64,000 bases of DNA from Chitinophagaceae bacterium UBA4411. Its GTDB lineage: Bacteria > Bacteroidota > Bacteroidia > Chitinophagales > Chitinophagaceae. The stretch is taken from the NCBI GenBank assembly GCA_002400415.1, contig DGQP01000002.1:509284-573283 (forward strand), written 5' to 3'. This document shows, one piece after another, positions 1 through 8,500 of the stretch (position 1 is the first letter of the stretch; the number at the start of each line of letters is the position of its first letter). Below the pieces are notes generated by a model. It saw only the letters and a list, made by a program, of their open reading frames with translations, had not been told where the DNA came from and searched no databases. Made by a program: the position numbers and the translations under genes.

Positions 1-339
1 GGCCGCCCGGCCAGTTTTGTGGAAGTAGCCGGAAGTGAAAAAGAAATTCCCTGTGAATTAGCCTTACTGGCCATGGGCTTTGTACACCCGCAACATGTTG
101 GTTTTATCAACGATCTCGGAATTGGTCTTGATGAACGAGGCAATGTAAAAGCGACAGAAAAAGATTATCGTACGAATATCTCAAAGATATTTGCGGCAGG
201 CGATATGCGCCGCGGCCAGAGCCTGGTGGTATGGGCTATCAGCGAAGGCCGCGAATGTGCCCGTAAAGTTGACGAGTTTTTAAATAATGGAATGCCGAGC
301 ATACTGGAATCAAAAAATTCAGTCTTACAGTTTGCTTAA
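1..339 (+). CDS. gltD: Glutamate synthase small subunit, C-terminal end (5' truncated)
   Basis: The reading frame is open from base 1 and ends at 339, so only about 112 C-terminal residues are present. The segment AGDMRRGQSLVVWAISEGRE is the hallmark end of the GltD FAD/NAD(P)H oxidoreductase subunit, where the GD contacts the flavin and the following helix closes the nucleotide-binding fold. GltD passes NAD(P)H electrons to GltB, which makes two glutamates from glutamine and 2-oxoglutarate. The ammonium transporter immediately downstream fits a nitrogen-assimilation cluster. The start lies outside the window. Identity is secure; full length cannot be judged. Confidence 0.93.
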   Translation, partial: GRPASFVEVAGSEKEIPCELALLAMGFVHPQHVGFINDLGIGLDERGNVKATEKDYRTNISKIFAAGDMRRGQSLVVWAISEGRECARKVDEFLNNGMPSILESKNSVLQFA

Positions 340-354
340 CCCCGATTCCCAATC

Positions 355-372
355 GTCTATCACCCGATAGAC
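355..372 (+). terminator. Weak hairpin after gltD
   Basis: GTCTATC and GATAGAC form a perfect 7-bp stem with the loop ACCC, 15 bases after the gltD stop. There is no U-run after it, so it may only slow polymerase or protect the 3' end. The rest of the 340-616 spacer is very AT-rich and must carry the amtB promoter, but no full TTG/TAnnTTTG pair stands out there. Confidence 0.35.
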
Positions 373-616
373 TGGTAAAAACATCCTCTTAGCCTGGTGC
401 CGCCAGTTGCATTTTCTATCCAGGGTTATTATTGCATTTTTACTAATATTAAAATAATTAATAATTTAAATAATTACTTGAATTATTGACATTTTTTGAA
501 CAAAAAACAGAAAATAATTAAAATAAATATATAAGCTAACGACTGTTAAGGCAATAATTTGATATTTTCACTATGAACAAGACACATATATTTATTTTTT
601 AATTAAACAACCACTT

Positions 617-2011
617 ATGAGTAAAAAAACGGTTAAGCAGATAGCTCCCTTTCTGATTCTTCTGGGAGTAGCGGTTGCAGCCATATTTGTCAGCCCCTCT
701 GCATCCTTTGACCCGGCCTCTGTTCTGGGTGACGATGGCACACCAAAATATGTATATAATAGTGGTGATATTGCCTGGATGCTGGTATCCTGCGCTTTCG
801 TTTTTTTGATGACACCAGCCCTTGCTTTTTTTTATGGTGGCATGGTGGGAAGAAAGAATGTTCTTTCAACAATGATCAAGAGCACAGTATCGGCTGGTAT
901 CATTTCAGTATTATGGATCGTGGTGCAGTTCAGTCTTTGCTTTGGGAAATCCATTAACGGTGTTATAGGAGACCCCCGTACTTTCCTGTTTTTTAAAGAT
1001 GTAATGAACGGTGAACCCTGGAGCCTGGCGGCTACCATTCCTCTTCCTCTCTTTGCGTTTTTTCAGCTGATGTTTGCGATCATCACCCCGGGTCTGGTTG
1101 TGGGTGCTGTAGCGGAACGTATCCGTTTCAGTTCCTATACGCTTTTTATTGTATTGTTTGGGGTACTTGTATATGCTCCACTGGCCCACATGGCATGGCA
1201 TCCCGAAGGGCTGATGTTTAAATGGGGAGTTCTTGACTTTGCGGGAGGTACAGTAGTGCATATCTCAGCAGGTATGGCAGCTTTGGCCGGTGCAATTGTA
1301 TTGAAGCCGCGTAAAACCATTGGCGCTCACGGCCCTGCCAATATCCCTTATGTACTGATTGGAACAGGCTTGCTCTGGTTCGGTTGGTTTGGCTTTAATG
1401 CCGGCAGCGCTGTTGGCGCCGGTTCTTTAGGCGTATATGCTTTTGCTACTACTAATACCGCTGCTGCTGCTGCCGGTCTTTCCTGGATGTTCCTGGATAT
1501 TATCCGTGGCAAAAAACCTTCGGTACTTGGCTTCTGTATTGGTGCGGTGGTAGGTCTTGTAGCCATTACACCGGCAGCTGGTTTTGTAGGTGTGCCACAA
1601 GCTTTGTTCATAGGTTTTATTGCAGCTATCATTTCAAATGTTGTTGCAGAATTCCTGAAAAGCAAAACCAAACTGGACGACCCGCTCGATGTTTTTGCCT
1701 GCCACGGACTTGGTGGTATTACCGGTATGCTGCTTACGGGTGTGTTTGGCAGCAAAACTGTCAACTCAGTGGTAGTTGACGGACAATTCCTGATTCAATT
1801 GAAAGGTATGGCTCTCGCTGTGGCATACAGCTTTGTAGTTTCCTTCATCATCTTTAAGTTCATCAATTTCCTTATACCTATGCGTGTTAGTGAACAGGAA
1901 GAAGAAGAAGGTCTTGATGCCACTCAACACGATGAAAAGTATGTACAGGGGACCCTGCTTGTTCATAATAACGGCGTTGTTGAAGAACGCCCCGTTGAGT
2001 CAATGAAATAA
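617..2011 (+). CDS. amtB: Ammonium transporter (Amt/MEP/Rh family)
   Basis: This 464-residue polytopic inner-membrane protein moves ammonium across the cytoplasmic membrane. The N-terminal hydrophobic stretch (about residues 10-30) may be a signal peptide. The Amt core starts near residue 50 with the FFYGGMVGRKN segment. The twin-histidine pore pair appears as H215 (in GTVVHISAG) and H363 (in ACHGLGG), matching H168 and H318 of E. coli AmtB. The C-terminal tail after the last membrane span is acidic (EQEEEEGLDATQHDEKY). No GlnK/P-II gene lies beside it in this window, unlike the common glnK-amtB pair. It follows gltD and precedes a porin in the same orientation. Confidence 0.97.
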   Translation: MSKKTVKQIAPFLILLGVAVAAIFVSPSASFDPASVLGDDGTPKYVYNSGDIAWMLVSCAFVFLMTPALAFFYGGMVGRKNVLSTMIKSTVSAGIISVLWIVVQFSLCFGKSINGVIGDPRTFLFFKDVMNGEPWSLAATIPLPLFAFFQLMFAIITPGLVVGAVAERIRFSSYTLFIVLFGVLVYAPLAHMAWHPEGLMFKWGVLDFAGGTVVHISAGMAALAGAIVLKPRKTIGAHGPANIPYVLIGTGLLWFGWFGFNAGSAVGAGSLGVYAFATTNTAAAAAGLSWMFLDIIRGKKPSVLGFCIGAVVGLVAITPAAGFVGVPQALFIGFIAAIISNVVAEFLKSKTKLDDPLDVFACHGLGGITGMLLTGVFGSKTVNSVVVDGQFLIQLKGMALAVAYSFVVSFIIFKFINFLIPMRVSEQEEEEGLDATQHDEKYVQGTLLVHNNGVVEERPVESMK

Positions 2012-2101
2012 AACAGAAAAAGGCACAGTATAACTGGTATAAACTTCTCGTAAAAGCGTATACCTACCGTACCCTTTTCTTAACATATAAAATGCATTAC
2101 A

Positions 2102-3208
2102 ATGTTACAAAAAAAAATCCTTGTAGCCGTCATGGGCTTACTGTCTGCTACTTTCGTTCAGTCCCAGACAGCTTCATTACCTGTTGATTCTTCAGCTGTT
2201 CCGTCACCGGAAGAAGAAAAGAAAGAGCCTGTACTGACAATTACAGGCTCAGTTGACGGGTATTATAAATATGATTTCGGGAAAACAACAGCTAATAGTT
2301 TCACCAGTTTTACGCAGACGCATAATTCTTTTTCATTGGGTATGGCCAGTTTGAAGTTTGAACATAAAGGAGAAAAAGTAAGTGCAGTGGCAGACCTTGG
2401 GTTTGGCCCAAGGGCAAAAAGTTTTGCCTACACAGATGATGGTATCACCCAGGCCATCAAGCAGCTTTATGTAAGCTATTCGCCAACCGACTGGTTGAAA
2501 TTCTCACTCGGTACCTGGGGCACCCATGTAGGTTATGAGTTACTGGATCCCCAACTGAACCGTAACTACAGCATGAGCTATATGTTCACTAACGGGCCTT
2601 TCTCTCACACCGGCTTTAAAGCAGAAGTCAGTAAGGGAAAACATGGCGCGATGCTTGGAATAGCCAATGCAACAGATTATCGTATTCCACCGGATGGATA
2701 CATCAATAAGAAATTCTTATTGGCCCAGTATAGTTTTGCCGCTTCCGACAATGTAAAGTTCTTTGTCAATTATGTGGGCGGGCAAAATCCGGATACCTCA
2801 AAGACGAACCAGTTTGACGCCGTGATAACTGCCAAAATAAGTGACAAGTTCAATATTGGCTACAATGGTACCATTAATTCCACCCAGTTCTGGGATGGCA
2901 CCAAGAATACGGAAAGTCTTGCCTGGTGGGGTTCAGCTTTGTACCTGAATTTTGATCCCAAACCCTGGTTTGGACTTACCCTCCGGGGAGAATATTTCAG
3001 CGATAAGAACAACCTGAAAATTGCCGTAAACCCTGATGGCTGTAACATTTTTGCCACTACCTTATCAGCCAACTTCAAATCAGGCGGATTTACGTTTATT
3101 CCGGAATTCCGGTTAGACAATTCCAACAAAGACACTTTTGTTGATAAAGATGGCATGTATAAGAAAGCAGCCGCCAACTTCCTGTTCGCAGCTGTTTATT
3201 CATTCTAA
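2102..3208 (+). CDS. Outer-membrane beta-barrel porin (BBP2/OmpL-like)
   Basis: This is a 368-residue protein with a signal peptide (about residues 1-21, ending near VQSQ) and a short Pro/Glu-rich linker. The rest is a series of alternating polar and aromatic strands ending in phenylalanine (AVYSF), the usual C-terminal barrel signature. The start of the mature part (LTITGSVDGYYKYDFG) resembles the Bacteroidota BBP2 porin family, which is frequently found next to amtB. It lies 90 bases after amtB on the same strand and is followed by a strong terminator, so the two probably form one transcript. It may let ammonium or small nitrogen compounds through the outer membrane; the substrate is inference. 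Confidence 0.8.
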   Translation: MLQKKILVAVMGLLSATFVQSQTASLPVDSSAVPSPEEEKKEPVLTITGSVDGYYKYDFGKTTANSFTSFTQTHNSFSLGMASLKFEHKGEKVSAVADLGFGPRAKSFAYTDDGITQAIKQLYVSYSPTDWLKFSLGTWGTHVGYELLDPQLNRNYSMSYMFTNGPFSHTGFKAEVSKGKHGAMLGIANATDYRIPPDGYINKKFLLAQYSFAASDNVKFFVNYVGGQNPDTSKTNQFDAVITAKISDKFNIGYNGTINSTQFWDGTKNTESLAWWGSALYLNFDPKPWFGLTLRGEYFSDKNNLKIAVNPDGCNIFATTLSANFKSGGFTFIPEFRLDNSNKDTFVDKDGMYKKAAANFLFAAVYSF

Positions 3209-3253
3209 GAGAAAATGGTTTAGTAAGATTTTAATATGGCAAGCAATCGTTAG

Positions 3254-3285
3254 AGGCCCCTTGTTTCTACAAGGGGCTTTCCTTT
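3254..3285 (+). terminator. Rho-independent terminator of amtB-porin
   Basis: GCCCCTTG (3256-3263) and CAAGGGGC (3270-3277) form a perfect 8-bp GC-rich stem with a 6-base loop, followed by the T-rich TTTCCTTTTA. It sits 47 bases after the porin stop, just before the convergent aguA gene. Confidence 0.9.
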
Positions 3286-3300
3286 TATCTGTTAACTAAA

Positions 3301-4383
3301 TCATACGAAAGGCTCCTGCTGGCTAAGGCAATGAAAACTTCCCAGTCCCCAGATGATCTCTGTAGAATCAATACCCACCACTTCCCGTTCCGGGAAACAG
3401 CCCTGGATAATCTGTAGTGCCTTTTCATCTTTATCGCAGCGGAAGGTTGGAACGATCACAGATTTATTAGCAATATAAAAATTGGCATAAGATGCCGGCA
3501 GGCGCTGTTCTTCCCAAATCACTTCATCCGGCATGGGCAGCTCAACAATGTTCAGCTGCTTTCCATTCACTAAACGCATCTCCTTTAATTGCTTCAGGTT
3601 ATGCCGGAGTAACGCATAGTTTTCATCGCTCTTATTCTCTTCTATAACTGTGATCACAGTATCTTCATTCACGAAACGTACCGTATCATCAATATGGCCA
3701 TCGGTATCATCGCCGACAATACCTTCATCCACCCATAATACCTGCTCCATACCATAATAATTGCACAGGTATTCTTCAACCTGCTGCTGGTTCAGATGCG
3801 GGTTGCGGTTCGGATTTAATAAACAGGCCGTGGATGTCATCACCGTCCCTTTTCCATTGAATTCAACAGATCCTCCTTCCATCACAATACCGGGATGATA
3901 CACAGGAATATTATAGTATTTACCAATCAATGTGGGAATCACATCATCCAGGTCATAAGGAGGATATTTGTTACCCCACGCATTATAACCCCAGTCAACA
4001 ATTACTTTTTTTTGTGCAGCCGCCGGGTTGATCAAAAAAGCCGGGCCATGGTCCCTGCACCAGGCATCGTTTGTCGGATGAAAAAAGAATTCAACTTTCG
4101 ACAGGTCAACTCCTGTATTCTGTAAATGATCAATAGCAAAATTCTTCATCGCTTCATCAGCCACATTAATTTTAACCTGCTCGCCTTTCGTCAGTTCTTT
4201 GATGAACTGAGCATAATACGGAAAGATCGTGTGGATCTTACCAGGCCACGAAGCTTCTTTATGAGGCCAGCTGAGCCAGGTAGCGGTATGGGTTGCAAAT
4301 TCAGCGGGGAAATAATAACCCAGTTTTTTAGGAAAGTCCGGAAGCCCGGAAGACGATAAGTCAGAAAGTTGTTGCGTACTCAA
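3301..4383 (-). CDS. aguA: Agmatine deiminase
   Basis: This 360-residue enzyme of the guanidino-group-modifying (PPADAH) family converts agmatine to N-carbamoylputrescine and ammonia. Family motifs are present: WCRDHGP near residue 110, EGGSVEFNG near 170, HIDDTVRF in the middle, and the catalytic cysteine C352 in GSFHCLSQQEP close to the C-terminus. The start must be the TTG at 4383, because a TAA lies directly upstream in frame and no other usual start follows before the conserved LGYYFPAEFATHTATWLSWPH. The first 19 residues (rich in Ser/Leu/Pro) are encoded largely by repeat DNA, see the repeat entry. With aguB it makes a two-step putrescine route. Confidence 0.95.
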   Translation of the reverse strand: MSTQQLSDLSSSGLPDFPKKLGYYFPAEFATHTATWLSWPHKEASWPGKIHTIFPYYAQFIKELTKGEQVKINVADEAMKNFAIDHLQNTGVDLSKVEFFFHPTNDAWCRDHGPAFLINPAAAQKKVIVDWGYNAWGNKYPPYDLDDVIPTLIGKYYNIPVYHPGIVMEGGSVEFNGKGTVMTSTACLLNPNRNPHLNQQQVEEYLCNYYGMEQVLWVDEGIVGDDTDGHIDDTVRFVNEDTVITVIEENKSDENYALLRHNLKQLKEMRLVNGKQLNIVELPMPDEVIWEEQRLPASYANFYIANKSVIVPTFRCDKDEKALQIIQGCFPEREVVGIDSTEIIWGLGSFHCLSQQEPFV

Positions 4384-4805
4384 TTATTATAATTTTAATT
4401 TAGTGAATTTCGAAGAGCATTAATCATCACCAGTATTTCTTCACACATGCTGTAAATCGTACCAAAATCAGCATCAGTAATATACCCTCTTCTTTTTGCC
4501 AGGTAAATACATCCAACAAACCTCTACTGCAGAGCGAAGAGCAATACCAAGAAATCTTTTAAACTCCGGGTTGGTTTGGCCGGTCGACCCTTCAGCAATA
4601 TTTAACGATACTGAATCGGCAGCCCTTTTAATTTGAGAAGTAAGAATATATATTTCCTCTTTGGGGAAACCTTTGGCAACCTGGTTCACAAAGTCAGAAA
4701 GATCAACTGCCTTTTGCCACACAATTAATTTCTCAAACTTAAATGACATTATTTAAAGTTTTGAAGAATAAAATACAAGAAATGGTCTTCCGGACTTCCG
4801 GTCTT
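4334..4805. repeat. Inverted word-repeat pair bracketing the S23 gene
   Basis: The 21 bases at 4334-4354 and the 21 bases at 4785-4805 are reverse complements at 19 of 21 positions. The core words are AAGTCCGGAAG and GGAAGAC. The left arm is inside the 5' end of aguA; the right arm begins 14 bases beyond the aguB stop codon. A third tract of the same family, in the same orientation as the left arm, lies at 10931-10964 (sharing GAAAGTCCGGAAG and AAGTCAGAAAGT). No transposase is present. The words are short and repetitive, so part of the match could come from low complexity rather than from a defined mobile element. Confidence 0.6.
4395..4749 (-). pseudogene. Four-helix-bundle protein (S23/IVP family), frameshifted
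   Basis: The first 72 or so residues (FEKLIVWQKAV..., QIKRAADSVSLNIAEG, PEFKRFLGIALRSAVEV) match the S23-type four-helix-bundle family known from 23S rRNA intervening sequences and related to the Avd proteins of diversity-generating retroelements. The frame then breaks and stops at 4474 after 91 residues. Removing one T from the TTT run (complement of 4518-4520) restores a family-like C-terminus: GCIYLAKRRGYITDADFG and EEILVMINALRNSLN, ending with TAA at 4395-4397 and giving 117 residues. It is therefore a one-base insertion pseudogene, a sequencing error, or less likely programmed slippage. It lies between aguB and aguA and is flanked by an inverted repeat. Confidence 0.85.
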
Positions 4806-4818
4806 GCTGTCTCCCCGA

Positions 4819-5694
4819 CTATTCCTCATCAAGGAAACGTTTGGTAATCGGCTGGTAGGAATCTATTCTCCTGTCCCGCATAAAAGGCCAGTGTGTTCTG
4901 TACTGATCCGTTTTAGCCAGGTCCAGTTCCAGCACTTTTATTTCTTCTTCCTCATGGGAAGCTTTGTACAAAACTGTTCCGAAAGGATTGGAGATAAAAG
5001 ATCCACCCCAGAATTTCATAGCTCCGTTTTGCTCCAGCCCCACCCTGTTCACACTTACAACATGTACTCCGTTTGCAACCGCATGACTTCGCTGTATTGT
5101 CTGCCAGGCGCCATATTGTTCGGTATTCGTTGCTTCATCCTGTGCAGTTGCCCAGCCAATCGCAGTTGGATAAAATAATATCTCTGCACCCATCAATGAC
5201 GTAATACGGGCTGCTTCAGGATACCACTGGTCCCAGCAGATCAACACGCCGATAGTGGCAAATTTTGTTTTCCAGATTTTATAACCAAGATCACCGGGTG
5301 TAAAATAAAATTTCTCATAGTAAGCCGGGTCATCAGGTATATGCATTTTGCGATATTTGCCGAGATAGCTGCCATCTGCATCTATCACCGCAGTGGTATT
5401 ATGATACAAACCCTGTGCTCTTTTTTCAAACAAAGAAGCAATAATCACGACCCCGGTTTCCTTTGCCACTTTCTGCATAGCATCCGTGGAAGGTCCGGGT
5501 ACAGGTTCCGCCAGTTTGAAGTTTTCGTAATCCTCCACATCACAGAAATACAGGGAGGTAAACAACTCCTGCAGGCAAACAATCTGTGCTCCCCCGGCTG
5601 CTGCTTTCCTGACACCGTCAATGGCTTTTAGCAGATTTTCTTCTTTGTTTCCCGTGCAGCTCATCTGCACCATTCCTATTTTTACTTTGCTCAT
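4819..5694 (-). CDS. aguB: N-carbamoylputrescine amidase
   Basis: This 291-residue member of the nitrilase superfamily hydrolyses N-carbamoylputrescine to putrescine, CO2 and ammonia. The Glu-Lys-Cys catalytic triad is visible as E43 (CLQELFTS), K116 (YRKMHIPDD) and C153 (LICWDQWYPEAAR). The length is normal for AguB. It is upstream of aguA on the same strand, separated by the broken S23 gene, so both polyamine enzymes may still be on one transcript. A good -7 element lies 18 bases upstream of its start. Confidence 0.96.
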   Translation of the reverse strand: MSKVKIGMVQMSCTGNKEENLLKAIDGVRKAAAGGAQIVCLQELFTSLYFCDVEDYENFKLAEPVPGPSTDAMQKVAKETGVVIIASLFEKRAQGLYHNTTAVIDADGSYLGKYRKMHIPDDPAYYEKFYFTPGDLGYKIWKTKFATIGVLICWDQWYPEAARITSLMGAEILFYPTAIGWATAQDEATNTEQYGAWQTIQRSHAVANGVHVVSVNRVGLEQNGAMKFWGGSFISNPFGTVLYKASHEEEEIKVLELDLAKTDQYRTHWPFMRDRRIDSYQPITKRFLDEE

Positions 5695-5711
5695 GCTGTC
5701 AAATTGAGATG

Positions 5712-5719
5712 CAAAAATA
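5712..5719 (-). promoter_or_regulatory. -7 element of aguB
   Basis: The minus strand reads TATTTTTG here, an exact match to the Bacteroidota -7 consensus TAnnTTTG, 17 bases before the aguB start codon. No TTG at the right distance upstream was found, so the -33 box is weak or absent. Confidence 0.5.
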
Positions 5720-5749
5720 TATAATTGGCAATAGCAGGCTGGCTAAATC

Positions 5750-8329
5750 TTATGCTGAGTTTCTGCCCGCATTAATGATCCCGAATGAACAACGCATAGC
5801 CAGTTTCTCATACGTTTCTTTTACCGGAGCCTGTATCAGCTGCTCATCCATTTCGCGGATCTTTGTCAATGCATACTGCTGAATGGTGACCAGGGGCAGC
5901 ACAATCCTTTCCCTCGTCTGGATAGATAATTGCTCCACCGGGTAATCTGCCATCAACTCTGCCTGGCCGGTTATTTTCATCAGGTATTGTCTGGTCAGTT
6001 CATACTCCGCATAGATAGTCTGCCATAACTCGCCAAACTGCTTATGCTCCGACAAATAGGCGGTCAGCGGAAAGAATGATTTCATCATCGCCATCTCGCA
6101 ATTGTCAAGCAGTGTTTTAAAGAATAATGACTGATGATACAATTTCTGCAATTCCAGCAATTTTCCCTGTTTCTCCATTTCCTGTAAAGCTGAACCAACG
6201 CCATAATACCCGGTTACATTCTGTTTCAACTGGCTCCATGAGCCTGCAAAAGGAATTGCCCGGAGGTCTTTTAATGACAGACCCGAAGCCGCTCCCCTTT
6301 TTGCCGGGCGGCTTCCAATATTGGTCTCACTGTAAAATCTCAACGGGCTAACCTGTAACAGATAATCCGCGAGATAAGGGTGATCTTTCAATTTCTTATA
6401 CGCTTTGTATCCCAGGGCAGATAATTCCTGCAACAGGGTTTCTTCTCTTTCGCTTAATGTTTCTTCCCTTGTCGAAAACAGGTCATTTGAAATACCCGCA
6501 TTTAATAACTGTTCAATATTGAATTGCGCTGCATCCACTGTTCCGAAATTGGAACTCACCGTTTGCCCCTGGATAGTCAATTGTATCTCTTTATTGGAAA
6601 TATTATGGCCCATGGAAGCATAGAACTTATGTGTTTTACCACCTCCTCTTGAGGGAGGGCCACCCCGGCCATCAAAAAAGATCACATCAATACCATATTC
6701 CCTGGATATTCTTGTTAGTTCTTCTTTCGCTTTATAAATACTCCAGTTGGCCATCAGGTAACCTCCATCCTTCGTACCATCAGAAAACCCGAGCATGATG
6801 GTCTGGTGCTTATTTCTTCTTTCCAGGTGTTCCTTATAAACCGGGTTACTATATAATGTCCTCATTACTTCAGCAGCCACCTGCAGGTCATCGATAGTCT
6901 CAAACAACGGTATGATATCAATATTCAATTCCTCCTTCTTCCATCCGCCCAGCAGGAATAACCCGAATACCTCCATTGCATTCAAAGCTGATTTACATTG
7001 GCTGATGATATACCGGTTACAGCCTGCCTCTCCGTTATACTGGTGAATACTTTTCACCGCAAGAATGGTTTGCAATGTGTCCTGGTGAACCGGGTCCGTT
7101 ACAGAACCGGCAGTAACAGGTGTGTTTATAGTTGAGAGAATCCTGATCTTTTCTTCATCCGGTAATGAAATATAACCGGCCGGTAATGCATCACTATTAA
7201 CAGCAATTGCTTCCAGCAGTTTTCCATGAACGGTACTCTCCTGCCTGATATCCAGCGAAGCGAAATACATCCCGAATACTTCAATTTTGCTGATCAGGTT
7301 ATTGATCATATGCCCGAATAACCCATTGTGCTGGTGGATGATAATCTGCCTGATTTGTTCTAATGTCCCCAGTATTTCTTCCTTTGTCAGCGTGGTCTTA
7401 AATCCCGGAATGAAGAGGTTATTATATAGTTTGTTTTCCAGATCCGCCAATAACACATCAACACCTTCAAAGGTCAGTCTTCTCCGCAACCGGCGCACAT
7501 CCATATAATAACATTTGATGATGCCGCCGCGCAGTGCATTCGCCACCTGCAATGTAATATCGCTGGTCACAAAAGGATTCCCATCCCTGTCGCCCCCGGG
7601 CCAGAAGCCCATGCGGATGACAGGATTATTTTTATCAACAGCATCGGGGAACTGGTTCTTTAAAGATGCGATGATCCTTCCTGCCGCCGGGTAGAAAACA
7701 TTCTCCAGGTACCAGATCAAACTGACAGCTTCATCATAAGGCGTTGGCTTTTTCTTTTTAAAGAAAGGTGTCTTCCCTAACTGTTGCAGGTACGTATTTA
7801 CCAGGCTGGTATTATTATCATTCAGCGCCTTTGACAGATCATTGATGATTCCAAGTACAGAGCCCGGGTAAAACTGCGTGGGATGCGCTGTCAGTACCAT
7901 CCGGATCGAAAAGTCCTTCAGCTTCTCCGCCAGTTCCATCTCTTTATTTCCCTGTATTACTTCCGATTCCAGGTGTTTCAGTGTACCCACTCCGTTCAGA
8001 TCATGCACGTAACGGAAAGCTGCATCTTCCAATGCATCAAATAACACCACCTGTCTTTCCACGTATTGAACAAAGCGGAACAACAGGTCTGCCCTTTCAT
8101 TTTCTTTACTATACGATGTATGCTTGCTGAAAAAATCCTCGAGTATCTCAACCGGGCTTAATTTCTTTTTATACCCTTCCTCGCAATTATTAGAAAGCAG
8201 CGATAACAGGATTCCGGTCTTTTCAATCCGGTGAAAAGGAAGAGACGTAAAAAGGCTGTTATACAACTGGAATTTGATTCCAACCTCATTTTTGAACTGC
8301 TGCACTGACCTGCCTGACGGATGATCCAT
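5750..8329 (-). CDS. ppc: Phosphoenolpyruvate carboxylase
   Basis: This 859-residue cytoplasmic enzyme adds bicarbonate to PEP to give oxaloacetate, refilling the TCA cycle. Catalytic landmarks are H149 in LTAHPTQ, GFWPGGDRDGNPFVT near residue 245, the FSDGTKDGGYLMANW segment, the glycine-rich loop DGRGGPPSRGGGKTHKF, GSRPAKRG, and the C-terminal NAGRNSA. Two motifs deviate from the classical enzyme: TAHPTE is TAHPTQ, and the glycine loop carries PPS in place of the usual S/T-hydrophobic-G. I recall such forms from Bacteroidota PEPCs, so activity is likely. It precedes aguB on the same strand with a 55-base gap. Confidence 0.96.
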   Translation of the reverse strand: MDHPSGRSVQQFKNEVGIKFQLYNSLFTSLPFHRIEKTGILLSLLSNNCEEGYKKKLSPVEILEDFFSKHTSYSKENERADLLFRFVQYVERQVVLFDALEDAAFRYVHDLNGVGTLKHLESEVIQGNKEMELAEKLKDFSIRMVLTAHPTQFYPGSVLGIINDLSKALNDNNTSLVNTYLQQLGKTPFFKKKKPTPYDEAVSLIWYLENVFYPAAGRIIASLKNQFPDAVDKNNPVIRMGFWPGGDRDGNPFVTSDITLQVANALRGGIIKCYYMDVRRLRRRLTFEGVDVLLADLENKLYNNLFIPGFKTTLTKEEILGTLEQIRQIIIHQHNGLFGHMINNLISKIEVFGMYFASLDIRQESTVHGKLLEAIAVNSDALPAGYISLPDEEKIRILSTINTPVTAGSVTDPVHQDTLQTILAVKSIHQYNGEAGCNRYIISQCKSALNAMEVFGLFLLGGWKKEELNIDIIPLFETIDDLQVAAEVMRTLYSNPVYKEHLERRNKHQTIMLGFSDGTKDGGYLMANWSIYKAKEELTRISREYGIDVIFFDGRGGPPSRGGGKTHKFYASMGHNISNKEIQLTIQGQTVSSNFGTVDAAQFNIEQLLNAGISNDLFSTREETLSEREETLLQELSALGYKAYKKLKDHPYLADYLLQVSPLRFYSETNIGSRPAKRGAASGLSLKDLRAIPFAGSWSQLKQNVTGYYGVGSALQEMEKQGKLLELQKLYHQSLFFKTLLDNCEMAMMKSFFPLTAYLSEHKQFGELWQTIYAEYELTRQYLMKITGQAELMADYPVEQLSIQTRERIVLPLVTIQQYALTKIREMDEQLIQAPVKETYEKLAMRCSFGIINAGRNSA

Positions 8330-8447
8330 TTCGTTGGTTTAAAAGTTGATGAAGTAATATAGCAAGCGGGGAAACAGGACGATGAAAATACTTTATTTTC
8401 CGAATAAAACCTGCCTTTCTAACCTCCCTGCTATTGTATTATTATTA

Positions 8448-8477
8448 AAAATGCCCCCGGTAATCCGGGGGCATTTT
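8448..8477. terminator. Bidirectional terminator after rplQ
   Basis: A perfect 13-bp stem (AAAATGCCCCCGG / CCGGGGGCATTTT) closes a TAAT loop. On the minus strand it is followed by TTTAATAAT and lies 24 bases after the rplQ stop, so it ends the ribosomal-protein operon and separates it from ppc. Confidence 0.95.
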
Positions 8478-8500
8478 ATTGAACAGATGTTGTATTGCTA

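Noticed and set aside
486..491. TTGACA upstream of amtB as a sigma70-type -35 box
   Set aside because: No TAnnTTTG or TATAAT lies at a suitable distance; a chance match in very AT-rich DNA is likely.
4395..4749. Part of a diversity-generating retroelement
   Set aside because: The S23 family is related to Avd, but no reverse transcriptase, template repeat or variable repeat was seen nearby.
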